From Bryobacterales bacterium (GTDB lineage Bacteria; Acidobacteriota; Terriglobia; Bryobacterales; Bryobacteraceae), in assembly GCA_003167495.1 (NCBI GenBank), contig PMSX01000391.1:1-36038 (forward strand): a stretch of 36,038 nt of DNA, read 5' to 3'. A program made the position numbers and the translations under genes. Position 1 is the stretch's first letter. Every line of letters begins with the position of its first letter. Shown here piece after piece: positions 15,780 through 24,222 of the stretch. The notes under the pieces were generated by a model that had not been told where the DNA came from, did no database searches, and saw only the letters and a list, made by a program, of their open reading frames with translations.

Positions 15780-16433
15780 ATGAATTTTCGCTTCCCTGTT
15801 TTTCTAGATTTGACTGGCAAGAAATGCCTTGTGACTGGCGAAGGTTATGAGATAGCCGCCAAGGTGCAGGCGCTGGTGGATGCATCGGCGGAAGTGGTGT
15901 ATGTGAATCCACAGGCGGAGAAAACGATTGAGGCGATGGCGGCGACGGGGTTAATTCATTGGGAAAAGCGCGATTTTGCGGCGACGGATTTGGCGGGCTG
16001 CTTTTTGGTGATTAGCGATTGTGAGGACAACTCCGAAATCTTCCGTTTAGCCGAAGAACGGCGAATCCTTTGCAACTCCGTCGACGATCCGGAGCACTGC
16101 CGGTTTAGTTTCAGCTCTATTCATCGCCGGGGCGAGTTGACGATTGCTGTCTCGACGAACGGTTGGGCGCCGGCGCTGGCAGTGCGATTGAAAGAGCGCT
16201 TGCAACGCGAAATCGGGCCGGAGTATGGCGATTTTCTTGAACTGCTGAAGGAAGCGCGCCCTGTGATTACAGCGCGGATTGCGGATTTCGGCGCGCGGCG
16301 CGAGTTATGGTACCGGATTGTGGATTCGGAAGTGTTGGCGATGTTGGCGCGGGGAAAGAAGGAAGAGGCGGAGAAGTTGCTTAGGGAAATGATTGAGGCT
16401 GCTACGTATCGGCAAGGGGACCGCCTACAATAG
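15780..16433 (+). CDS. Stand-alone siroheme synthase N-domain (precorrin-2 dehydrogenase)
   Basis: Protein of 217 aa matching the CysG N-terminal/Met8 family: NAD-dependent oxidation of precorrin-2 to sirohydrochlorin, and possibly iron insertion to siroheme. The start MNFRFPVFLDLTGKKCLVTG is followed by an altered nucleotide-binding motif (GEGYEIAAKV, where GGGxVAxRK is usual). Then come LVISDCEDNSEI, CNSVDDPEHC and the active-site loop SSIHRRGELTIAVSTNG with WAPALAVRLKERL. No methyltransferase domain is attached, so that step must be encoded elsewhere. It is divergent from polA with only 27 bp between the starts, so promoters must lie inside the opposite genes or the transcripts are nearly leaderless. 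No ribosome site is obvious. Confidence 0.88.
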   Translation: MNFRFPVFLDLTGKKCLVTGEGYEIAAKVQALVDASAEVVYVNPQAEKTIEAMAATGLIHWEKRDFAATDLAGCFLVISDCEDNSEIFRLAEERRILCNSVDDPEHCRFSFSSIHRRGELTIAVSTNGWAPALAVRLKERLQREIGPEYGDFLELLKEARPVITARIADFGARRELWYRIVDSEVLAMLARGKKEEAEKLLREMIEAATYRQGDRLQ

Positions 16434-16444
16434 ATTCAGGTGCG

Positions 16445-16690
16445 ATGGCGATGTCGCTAGTACACAGTCCCCTTCTTGCTCGGATCAGTATCAATCCAGA
16501 CGTTCGCTTCGGAAAACCGTGCATCCGCGGTCACCGTATCACCGTGCAAGAGATTCTGGAATGGCTTTCGAGTGGAGCATCGCAACAGCAGATACTCGCA
16601 GACTATCCACAATTGGAACCCGACGACTTTCTTGCTGTTTACGCCTACGCCGCCGAACTTGCCTCGGAACGAAAAACCGCTAAGGGATGA
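16445..16690 (+). CDS. DUF433-type antitoxin (second copy)
   Basis: Protein of 81 aa with the DUF433 pattern: LLARISINPDVRFGKPCIRG, HRITVQEILEWLSSG, a helix-turn-helix-like stretch QQILADYPQLEPDDFLAVYAY and a charged tail. Its stop overlaps the next start as ATGA (16687-16690), so it is translationally coupled to a DUF5615 toxin. It begins 11 bp after the siroheme gene on the same strand and may be co-transcribed with it. The sequence is clearly diverged from the 11873-12103 copy, so the two are not a recent duplication. The start could be six bases later (16451). Confidence 0.8.
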   Translation: MAMSLVHSPLLARISINPDVRFGKPCIRGHRITVQEILEWLSSGASQQQILADYPQLEPDDFLAVYAYAAELASERKTAKG

Positions 16691-17019
16691 GGCTTCTCTT
16701 CGATGAAAGCCTTTCGCCGAAGCTGGTTGACCTTTTAAGCGACCTTTTCGCGGAGTCTGAAAGCGCCCTTCGTAACGGGCTGTCTGGCTGCGGCGATCTG
16801 AACATTCTCAAATACGCTAGCGAGGGTGGATTTGTCTTGGTCACGACGGACAGCGATTTTGAGCGCTTGTTAGATAAAGTGGAAAACGCTACTAAGGTTG
16901 TGATCCTCCGCTCTTGCAATTACCCTACGCAAGTGGCCGCCGATGTACTTCGGAAGAATGCCGTTCGAATTACCGAACTGAGCAGACCAGAAAGCCGGCT
17001 AATTGTCCTCGACAGATAG
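16687..17019 (+). CDS. DUF5615 PIN-like toxin (second copy)
   Basis: Protein of 110 aa. The acidic motifs of DUF5615 are present: RLLFDESLSPKLVDLL at the start, GCGDLNILKYASEGGFVLVT in the middle, and TTDSDFERLL. It ends with VVILRSCNYPTQVAADVLRKN, typical of the family. It is paired with the DUF433 gene through a 4-bp overlap. It is predicted to be an RNase toxin; this rests on family and neighbourhood only. It differs strongly from the 12084-12431 protein. Confidence 0.8.
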   Translation: MRLLFDESLSPKLVDLLSDLFAESESALRNGLSGCGDLNILKYASEGGFVLVTTDSDFERLLDKVENATKVVILRSCNYPTQVAADVLRKNAVRITELSRPESRLIVLDR

Positions 17020-17100
17020 AGCCGCGTTATACTAAAAACACCCCGATGAGAAGGGGACCAGATCGTCACAATTCTAGGGTCGATTCCGATCGACGCGACT

Positions 17101-17124
17101 AAGGGGGACCGCAAGGTTCCCCTT
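17101..17124 (+). terminator. Strong hairpin with GCAA loop
   Basis: Ten-base arms 17101-17110 and 17115-17124 pair fully apart from one G-T wobble and enclose a GCAA tetraloop. The 3' arm ends in CCCCTTT and TTTT follows four bases later. It lies 82 bases after the toxin stop and 36 bases before the aminotransferase start, so it may end the siroheme-TA transcript. A smaller 6-bp inverted repeat (GTCGAT/ATCGAC) is at 17079-17094. Confidence 0.5.
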
Positions 17125-17160
17125 TCGCTTTTCGCAACGGCTGTCCGCTACACTGCACTC

Positions 17161-18342
17161 ATGCGCCTTGCAGACCGCATGAACCGGCTTGAGATCGAAT
17201 CGGCATTTGATGTCCTCGTCAAAGCGCGCGCACTGGAGGCCAGAGGCCGGAGCGTGGTGCATCTCGAAATCGGCGAGCCTGATTTCCCTTCCCCCGCGCA
17301 CGTCATCGAAGCGGCCAAGCGCGCGCTCGACGAAGGCTGGACGCATTATGGCCCGCCCCAGGGCCTGCCCGATTTGCGTGATGCGATAGCCGCTTACATT
17401 TCGCGCACGCGCGGCATAACGGTGAGCGGTAAGCACGTCTGCGTTGTCCCGGGTGGCAAGCCCATCATCTTTTTCCCCATGCTTGCGCTCATTGAACCTG
17501 GCGACGAAGTCATTTATCCCGACCCGGGCTTTCCCATTTACCGTTCCATGATTCAGTTTCTGGGCGCGAAGGGGGTGCCGGTTCCGCTCGTGGAAGAACG
17601 CGGATTTTCGTTCGATCTTGACGTTCTGCGTGACAGTCTTTCGGCGAAGACGAAAATGCTCATTCTGAATTCGCCGGAGAATCCCACCGGCGGCGTCATC
17701 CCTCCCGAAGATGTGCGCGCAATCGCGGCTATGGTGAAGGATCGCGATCTGATTGTCTTGTCCGACGAAATCTATTCACGCATCTACTACACACCCGAAG
17801 CACCTTTCTCGATTGCCAGTCTGCCCGGCATGCAGGAGAAGACTATTATTCTGGATGGTTTTTCGAAGACCTACGCGATGACTGGCTGGAGGCTTGGTTA
17901 CGGAGTGATGGCCGAGTGGCTGGTCGACGGTGTGAACAGGCTGATGGTGAATTCGAATTCGTGCGCGGCGAGTTTCACGCAACGCGCGGCGATAGAAGCA
18001 TTGAACGGTCCGCAAACAGGCGTCGACAACATGGTGGCGCAATTCCGGCAGCGCCGGTCGGCCTTCTGCGCGGCGCTGAATGAGATTCCGGGCTTCAGCT
18101 GCCGGCCGCCGGCGGGCGCGTTCTATGCTTTCGCGAACGTCAAGGCCACGTGTATGGGATCGAACGAGTTAGCCGATCTGCTGCTCGAAGAAGCGGGCGT
18201 AGCATGTTTGAATGGTGGATCGTTCGGCACGCAGGGCGAAGGCTACTTGCGCTTCAGCTTTGCGAATTCGATTGAAAACTTATTGGAAGCAGCCAAGCGC
18301 ATCAAAGCGATTGCGGGAAAATGGCAGCCGAAAGCGGGCTAA
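17161..18342 (+). CDS. Class I/II PLP-dependent aminotransferase
   Basis: Cytosolic fold-type I aminotransferase of 393 aa, close to the aspartate aminotransferase (I-gamma) group. Key features: HLEIGEPDFPSPAHV at the substrate entry, HYGPPQGLPDLRDAI, NSPENPTGG (cofactor Asn at about 174), VLSDEIYS (D202, Y205), and the cofactor lysine K236 in GFSKTYAMTGWRLGY with R244. The C-terminal GYLRFSFAN holds the substrate-carboxylate Arg. The amino donor and acceptor cannot be told from sequence. It is not obviously in an operon: a hairpin lies upstream and its stop overlaps the convergent MFS gene by 4 bp. No clear ribosome site precedes the ATG. Confidence 0.9.
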   Translation: MRLADRMNRLEIESAFDVLVKARALEARGRSVVHLEIGEPDFPSPAHVIEAAKRALDEGWTHYGPPQGLPDLRDAIAAYISRTRGITVSGKHVCVVPGGKPIIFFPMLALIEPGDEVIYPDPGFPIYRSMIQFLGAKGVPVPLVEERGFSFDLDVLRDSLSAKTKMLILNSPENPTGGVIPPEDVRAIAAMVKDRDLIVLSDEIYSRIYYTPEAPFSIASLPGMQEKTIILDGFSKTYAMTGWRLGYGVMAEWLVDGVNRLMVNSNSCAASFTQRAAIEALNGPQTGVDNMVAQFRQRRSAFCAALNEIPGFSCRPPAGAFYAFANVKATCMGSNELADLLLEEAGVACLNGGSFGTQGEGYLRFSFANSIENLLEAAKRIKAIAGKWQPKAG

Positions 18343-19577
18343 CTGAGTTCACGGCCTTTGGTTTCGGGCACTCGAGAAGCCGCGGCGGCGGCCAGCGCGA
18401 ACGCAACACCGCAAGACGCGAAGCCCCAACCGAGACCGTGGCGCTCGCCAATGGCCCCGATAATGAAGGGCGCAAGTGAACTAATGCCGCGCGCCGTGTT
18501 GTAGGAAAGGCCAAGGGCGGTGGCTCGAATGGGAGTGGGGAACAATTCGCTGCCGAGTAGAGCCGATCCCACAAAAAAGCCAGTACCGAAGAACGCAGTG
18601 ATGGAGGCAGTCAGTAAAATCAGCCACGGTTGCCGCGCCAGCGCAAACGGCGGAACGGCCAGCGCCGCCATGATCAGGTAGAGGATTATGGCGCGTTTTC
18701 GTCCGAATTTGTCAGAAATTGCGCCGAACAACAAATAGCCCGGAAACATACCGCAAAGGTTGAGCACCACCAGAAATGTTGTGAAATCCAGCAGGCCGAA
18801 ATCGCGGCCGCCACGCGAAACCGGCAGCGCCAGATAAGCCGGAATCCAGGTAAAGAGCCCCCACCAGGCGAACATGCCGAAGATGTTCATGAGCAGCAAG
18901 CCCAGCAGATTCGGCACAGACGCGCGCCACAGTTCGCGTTTTTCCATTGCCGAAACAGGCGCGTCTTGGGCACGCTGCCAAAGCTCGGGTTCCGGAACGC
19001 CTTGCTGAATCCAGAACGTGAGCAATGCCGGCAGCACGCCTACGAAGAAGACCCAGCGCCATGTCCAGCGCGCCAGGATGAAGTTTGCCACTAAGGCCGC
19101 CAGCGCATAGCCAATGGCCCAACTGCTCTGCACAATCGCCAGCGCGCGTCCCCGCCAATGGCTGGGCCACGTTTCCGCCACCAGTGTGGCGCCCGCGTTC
19201 CACTCACCTCCCATTCCTAGACCTAGAAGAAAGCGAAAACAGGCGAGCATGGTGACACTGGTCGAGAAGCCACAAGCAAAAGTGAAGAGCGAATAGGTGA
19301 GAATGCTCATACTAAGCATGCGTCGCCGGCCCAACCGGTCTGCCAAGAAGCCGAACAGGAAACTGCCTAGCGCGGAGGCGATGAGCGTGAGAGTATTCAG
19401 AAAGCCGGCAGTGGATTTCGTCATGCCGAACTCGCGCATCAAAGTGGCGAGCACGATGGAATAGAGCATGACGTCGAACGAATCGAGCATCCAGCCGAGC
19501 CCGGCGGCCATCACGGTGCGGCGCTGCGCGGAAGAAGTGTTGCTCCAGCGGAGGGGAAGAACGGTTGAGGCGTCCAA
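18339..19577 (-). CDS. MFS transporter (12 TM, sugar/acid porter type)
   Basis: Inner-membrane transporter with about 12 hydrophobic segments. The MFS motif A is present twice, GFLADRLGRRRML after TM2 and GAISDKFGRKRA in the second half, and RFLLGLGMGGEWNAGATLVAE after TM4 is typical of organic-acid and sugar-acid porters. A long frame extends to 19622 but would overlap the divergent hyuA start. I place the start at the TTG at 19577, about 10-15 residues before SSAQRRTVMAAGLGW. There is no good ribosome site, so the exact start is uncertain. It lies back-to-back with the hydantoinase/oxoprolinase genes and could import their substrate; that is inference. Confidence 0.88.
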   Translation of the reverse strand: MDASTVLPLRWSNTSSAQRRTVMAAGLGWMLDSFDVMLYSIVLATLMREFGMTKSTAGFLNTLTLIASALGSFLFGFLADRLGRRRMLSMSILTYSLFTFACGFSTSVTMLACFRFLLGLGMGGEWNAGATLVAETWPSHWRGRALAIVQSSWAIGYALAALVANFILARWTWRWVFFVGVLPALLTFWIQQGVPEPELWQRAQDAPVSAMEKRELWRASVPNLLGLLLMNIFGMFAWWGLFTWIPAYLALPVSRGGRDFGLLDFTTFLVVLNLCGMFPGYLLFGAISDKFGRKRAIILYLIMAALAVPPFALARQPWLILLTASITAFFGTGFFVGSALLGSELFPTPIRATALGLSYNTARGISSLAPFIIGAIGERHGLGWGFASCGVAFALAAAAASRVPETKGRELS

Positions 19578-19593
19578 GACAATAGGATAGAGA

Positions 19594-21504
19594 ATGCAGA
19601 TTGCAATTGATACTGGCGGCACATTTACCGACTGCGTTTACTGGGAAGGCCAGGAGTTGCGGGTGCTCAAAGTGAACTCGACGCCTGCGAATCCAGGCGG
19701 CGCGGTGCTGGGCGCGGTGGCGCAGATTGCAGGGGCGAACGAAGCCGAAGTACGCCATGGGACCACGGTGGGCACGAATGCTTTGCTCGAGCGCAAGGGC
19801 GCGCGCGTCGCGTTTGTAACTACTGCCGGCTTTGAAGATAGCATCGCTATCGGGCGGCAGGCGAGGCCCAAGCTTTACGACTTGTTCTTTCAAAAAGAAG
19901 AGCCGCTGGCTGGTCCCGATCTCCGCTTTGGAGTCGCAGAACGAGTGGCCGCCGATGGCAGCTTGCTGCGAGCGGTGGATGGAACCGAATTACAGCGGCT
20001 ACGCGAGGCAGTGCAAAAGGCGAAGCCCGAGGCGATCGCCATATCTCTGCTGTTTGGCTTTGCGAATCCGGCGAATGAAAAGGCGGTAGCGGCGAGTTTG
20101 GCGGGGCTGGGCGCGCCGATCTCCGTCTCCCATGAAATTCTGCCCGAGTTTCGCGAATATGAGCGCGGATCGACGGTTCTGATCAACGCGTACCTTGCGC
20201 CTAAGATGCAGAGCTATTTGACGTCACTTGACAAAGGCTTGCAGGCGCGCGGATCGAAGCTGTTCGTGATGCAATCGTCCGGCGGTATTACGGAAGCGGC
20301 AGTGGCGGCGCGCGAACCAGTGCGGACGATTTTGTCGGGGCCGGCGGGCGGCGTTGTCGGCGCGGCGAGCGCAGCGAAGACGGCGGGATTTCCAAGGATC
20401 TTGACGTTCGATATGGGCGGAACATCTACAGATGTAGCGCTACTCACTGCCGAAGACGGCCTCCGCACTACGTCGGAGTACCAAATCCTCGGCATGCCCG
20501 TGGCTGTGGCGATGCTCGACATTCACACTGTCGGCGCGGGCGGTGGATCGCTGGCGAGTTTCGATCGCGGAGGAGCACTGAAAGTAGGACCGCAATCAGC
20601 GGGCGCGGACCCTGGGCCGATTTGTTACGGACACGGCGAGTTACCCACAGTGACTGACGCGAATCTTGTCCTTGGGAGGATTGAGCCGGACGGATTCCTG
20701 GGTGGCGGCATGCATTTAGACGAAGCACGCACGCGTGAGTTCGTGAGACGCGCTATGGGCAAGTTAGCAAATGTAGAAGCGTTCGCCGAAGGCATTGTGC
20801 GGGTGGTGGACGCCCACATGGTGCAGGCATTGCGGAAGATCTCCGTTGAGCAAGGCCACGATCCGCGCGATTTTGTTCTGGTGAGTTTCGGCGGCGCGGG
20901 TGGGTTGCACGCATGTGCTTTGGCCAAAGCGCTGCGCATTCCCAAAGTGCTGATCCCGAGAATGCCTGGGGCGTTATCGGCTTATGGAATTTTGATCTCC
21001 GATTTAGTGAGAGATTCGTCGCGAACGGTTATGCTCAGTCCGGGAGATGAACGGCTGACGGATCACTTCGAGGCTTTGGGAGACGGTGAGCGGTCAGTGG
21101 ACCTCCGATACTCGGGGCAAGGCTACGAATTGAACGTACCTTGGACGAGAGACTTTGTGACACGCTTTCATCAGTTGCACCGGCAGCGTTATGGGTACTC
21201 GGACGACAAGCGCCCTGTAGAGATTGTGAATGCACGCGCGAGGAAGATTTCGGCAACCGCGCGTATCGCTGAACGCGGGGAAGCTTTACAAAAAGGCGAC
21301 GGTGAACAAGCGGTCAAAAGGTCGAGGCAAATTTACTGCAATGGCACGTGGCACAATGGCAAAGTCTATGCCCGCGATCGGCTGCAACCCGGAGACACCT
21401 TTGCGGGGCCTGCGGTTGTGGGTGAATACAGCGCGACTACGTTTGTTGAACCGAATACGCGCGTGACGGTGGATGGATTTCGCAATCTGGTGATCGAAAT
21501 ATGA
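19594..21504 (+). CDS. hyuA: Hydantoinase/5-oxoprolinase family, subunit A
   Basis: ATP-dependent cyclic amide hydrolase subunit of 636 aa. It opens with the actin/hexokinase-like phosphate loop IAIDTGGTFTDCVYW and has EVRHGTTVGTNALLERKG. A second phosphate-binding site LTFDMGGTSTDVALL is followed by DIHTVGAGGGSLASFD, SAGADPGPICYGHG and VTDANLVLGRI. AGGG in a start-proximal AGGATAGAGA context is not found, but AGGA at 19584-19587 is six bases before the ATG. The stop overlaps the start of subunit B as ATGA. Substrates of this family include 5-oxoproline, hydantoins, N-methylhydantoin and, for acetone carboxylase relatives, ketones; the exact one cannot be named here. Confidence 0.9.
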   Translation: MQIAIDTGGTFTDCVYWEGQELRVLKVNSTPANPGGAVLGAVAQIAGANEAEVRHGTTVGTNALLERKGARVAFVTTAGFEDSIAIGRQARPKLYDLFFQKEEPLAGPDLRFGVAERVAADGSLLRAVDGTELQRLREAVQKAKPEAIAISLLFGFANPANEKAVAASLAGLGAPISVSHEILPEFREYERGSTVLINAYLAPKMQSYLTSLDKGLQARGSKLFVMQSSGGITEAAVAAREPVRTILSGPAGGVVGAASAAKTAGFPRILTFDMGGTSTDVALLTAEDGLRTTSEYQILGMPVAVAMLDIHTVGAGGGSLASFDRGGALKVGPQSAGADPGPICYGHGELPTVTDANLVLGRIEPDGFLGGGMHLDEARTREFVRRAMGKLANVEAFAEGIVRVVDAHMVQALRKISVEQGHDPRDFVLVSFGGAGGLHACALAKALRIPKVLIPRMPGALSAYGILISDLVRDSSRTVMLSPGDERLTDHFEALGDGERSVDLRYSGQGYELNVPWTRDFVTRFHQLHRQRYGYSDDKRPVEIVNARARKISATARIAERGEALQKGDGEQAVKRSRQIYCNGTWHNGKVYARDRLQPGDTFAGPAVVGEYSATTFVEPNTRVTVDGFRNLVIEI

Positions 21505-23054
21505 CCGACCCGATCGAACTGGCCATTTTCAAAAGCACCTTTCATTCCATTGCGGAGGAGATGGGCGTGGCGCTTCGCCGCACGGCGTTTTCGCCAAACA
21601 TAAAAGAGCGGCGCGATTATTCCAGCGCGGTGTTTGACCGCGGAGGTCAAGTGATTGCGATGGGAGACGACATGCCCGTGCATCTCGGTTCCATGCCTAT
21701 GGCGGTGCGCGCCGCACTCGATAGCTTGACGCTCGAACGCGGCGATATTGCTATCTTGAACGACCCTTACGATGGCGGTACTCATTTGCCGGATATCACT
21801 CTGGTGATGCCTGTTTTCGTGGCCGGCAGCAAAGCTGCAGCGTTCTTTGTCGCGAACCGCGCACACCATGCAGACGTGGGCGGCATGTATCCCGGTTCCA
21901 TGGGTTTGTGCCGCGAAATCTATCAGGAAGGCATCCGCATTCCGCCGCTGAAACTGGATGACAGTGTTCTGAAACTCATTCTGACCAATGTCCGTACACC
22001 GCGCGAACGCGAAGGCGATCTAACCGCGCAGATTGGCGCCTGTCGCATTGGTGTCGAGCGCGTGGAGGAACTGATGGCCAAGTACGGTTTGGCCCGCGTG
22101 GAAACCAACGCGGCAGCATTACTAGATCATTCAGAAGAATTGATCCGCGCAGAGCTGGCAGAACTGCCTGAAGGCGAGTTCAGTGCCGAAGACTTTCTGG
22201 ATGACGACGGGATTACCTCCGACCCGGTTCGTATTCAGGTGACTGTGAGAACGAGGCCTCGCGAGCGAACGCTATGCGTCGATTTTGCCGGATCGGCCGC
22301 GCAGGTGACAGGCAGTTTGAACGCGGTCTCCGCGATCACTTATTCCGCCACGTTCTATGTACTGCGCTGTTTGCTACCGGAAGAAGCGGCACCCACTGCT
22401 GGACTGATGCGCCCGGTGGAGGTGATTTTGCCGGAACGCTCGATTGTGAATGCGAAGTCTCCGGCAGCGGTGGCCGGCGGCAATGTGGAGACATCGCAAC
22501 GCATTGTGGATGTTCTGCTAAGGGCGTTCGCGCAAATTGTGCCGCAGCGCATTCCGGCCGCGAGTTCCGGAACGATGAATAACCTGACGATCGGTGGAAT
22601 TGACCCTCGCAACGGCCAACCTTATGCTTACTACGAAACGATTGCGGGAGGAACAGGAGGGCGGCCCGTAGGAGATGGCGTTTCGGGTGTTCATACTCAC
22701 ATGACAAACTCGCTAAACACACCCATTGAAGCGCTGGAGTACGCTTATCCGTTTCGGGTGCGGCGCTATAGCTATCGCGAAGGTTCAGGCGGTGCGGGCC
22801 GCTTTCGTGGAGGCGATGGCTTAGTGCGTGAGATTGAATTGCTAGGTGCGGCGCAAGTAACGCTGCTGGCCGACCGACACCGGTTCACACCGTACGGACT
22901 CAACGGCGGCTTGGGAGGTGCCACTGGGCGAACAGTCTTGATCACAAACACAACGGAGACGCCGCTGCCCGGCAAGTGCAATCTACAAGCCAATGCGGGT
23001 GATGTAATTAGAATTGAGACACCAGGTGGAGGAGGTTGGGGAACGGATGAATAG
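21501..23054 (+). CDS. hyuB: Hydantoinase/5-oxoprolinase family, subunit B
   Basis: Partner subunit of 517 aa with the HyuB pattern: FHSIAEEMGVALRRTAFSPN, ERRDYSSAVFDRGGQV, the conserved AILNDPYDGGTHLPDIT, HHADVGGMYPGSMG, NPGGNVETSQ-like GGNVETSQRIVDVLL, and the Gly-rich tail RFRGGDGLVREIELLG and ETPGGGGWG. It is translationally coupled to hyuA (ATGA at 21501-21504) and overlaps the following lactonase gene by 8 bp, so the three genes form one tight operon. Confidence 0.9.
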   Translation: MTDPIELAIFKSTFHSIAEEMGVALRRTAFSPNIKERRDYSSAVFDRGGQVIAMGDDMPVHLGSMPMAVRAALDSLTLERGDIAILNDPYDGGTHLPDITLVMPVFVAGSKAAAFFVANRAHHADVGGMYPGSMGLCREIYQEGIRIPPLKLDDSVLKLILTNVRTPREREGDLTAQIGACRIGVERVEELMAKYGLARVETNAAALLDHSEELIRAELAELPEGEFSAEDFLDDDGITSDPVRIQVTVRTRPRERTLCVDFAGSAAQVTGSLNAVSAITYSATFYVLRCLLPEEAAPTAGLMRPVEVILPERSIVNAKSPAAVAGGNVETSQRIVDVLLRAFAQIVPQRIPAASSGTMNNLTIGGIDPRNGQPYAYYETIAGGTGGRPVGDGVSGVHTHMTNSLNTPIEALEYAYPFRVRRYSYREGSGGAGRFRGGDGLVREIELLGAAQVTLLADRHRFTPYGLNGGLGGATGRTVLITNTTETPLPGKCNLQANAGDVIRIETPGGGGWGTDE

Positions 23055-24222
23055 AAGACAGTTTGCCAAGAGCGCGGCCGTGATGGCGGGAGCGGCGGTT
23101 CTGCGAGGCGCTGCGAGAACCATTCGCGCGTATGTTGGGACCTACAGTTCGCCGCAAGGGCCGGAGGGCAGCAAGGGCCGCGGAAGCGGGATTTATTTGT
23201 TTGAGATGGACACGCAAAGCGGCTATCTCACACAGCGCGCCGTATTCAAAGACGATACTAATCCTTCCTGGCTGGCCGTGGACAGAACGCGCACTCACTT
23301 ATACGCGGCCAATGAGACGGAGGCCGGCGGGGTGAGTGCGTTCTCGATTGATGGCAGCAGCGGAGAGTTGGAACTCCTCAATCGAGCGAGTTCGGGAGGC
23401 GCAGGTCCAGCATATCTGAGCATTCATCCCACTGGGAAATATATCCTAGTCGCCAATTATGCGGGTGGCACAGTCGCGGTGCTGCCGATTATCGAAGACG
23501 GGAAGGTTGGCGAACCGGTAGATGTTCATAAGCATGCGGGCAATGTGGGGCCTGCGAACGCGGCCAGCGGGCCGAAAGGGAGCTTTGCCATCAGTGGCCA
23601 CGACAAACCGCACGCGCACATGATTTTAGCCGACCCCATGGGTCATTTCGTTCTGGCCGCCGATTTGGGTCTTGATGAGATCATGATCTACAAATTTGAT
23701 GCTGCCACGGGCAAGATGACGCCGAACAGTCCCGCCAGCTTCAAGCTACCTGCGGGTGATGGACCAAGACACTTTATCTTTCACACGAACCGGCACTGGC
23801 TTTATACGCTACAGGAAGAAAGCTCGACGCTTGTGACTTGCGATTACGATTCCGCGCGAGGCATACTGAAACCCAAGCAGACCATCTCTACCTTACCGAA
23901 AGACTTTGCCGGCACTGACTTTACATCGGAGATCGTACTGTCTCCTGATGGGAGGTTTATCTACGTGGCCAACCGTTTGCATGACACCATTGCGTGGTTT
24001 TCCACGGGAAGCGATGGCAAACTGACTTGGATGGGAGAAGAATGGACACGCGGCGATTATCCACGGAGTTTTACGATTGATCCGAGTGGCCACTTTCTCT
24101 ATTCGTGTAATCAACGGAGCGATGCGATTGCCTGTTTCCACCGCGATTTGAAGACGGGAGGTTTGGGATTTACTGGACAATACACGGCGGTTGGAACGCC
24201 GGCGATTATCCGGTTCATTTAA
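23047..24222 (+). CDS. Exported 6-phosphogluconolactonase-type (YbhE/Lactonase) propeller
   Basis: Seven-bladed lactonase-family protein of 391 aa. The ATG at 23047 lies inside the end of hyuB and is preceded by GGAGGAGG. The protein then starts NRRQFAKSAAVMAGAAVL, a Tat-like twin-Arg and hydrophobic signal that suggests export. Family motifs include YVGTYSSPQGPEGSKGRGSG, NPSWLAVDRTRTHLYAANE, LSIHPTGKYILVANYAGG, GDGPRHFIFHTNRHWLYTL and LSPDGRFIYVANR. True cytosolic Pgl is not exported, so this one probably acts on another lactone or sugar acid, or is only structurally related. The operon with hyuA-hyuB hints at a shared catabolic substrate. Confidence 0.87.
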   Translation: MNRRQFAKSAAVMAGAAVLRGAARTIRAYVGTYSSPQGPEGSKGRGSGIYLFEMDTQSGYLTQRAVFKDDTNPSWLAVDRTRTHLYAANETEAGGVSAFSIDGSSGELELLNRASSGGAGPAYLSIHPTGKYILVANYAGGTVAVLPIIEDGKVGEPVDVHKHAGNVGPANAASGPKGSFAISGHDKPHAHMILADPMGHFVLAADLGLDEIMIYKFDAATGKMTPNSPASFKLPAGDGPRHFIFHTNRHWLYTLQEESSTLVTCDYDSARGILKPKQTISTLPKDFAGTDFTSEIVLSPDGRFIYVANRLHDTIAWFSTGSDGKLTWMGEEWTRGDYPRSFTIDPSGHFLYSCNQRSDAIACFHRDLKTGGLGFTGQYTAVGTPAIIRFI

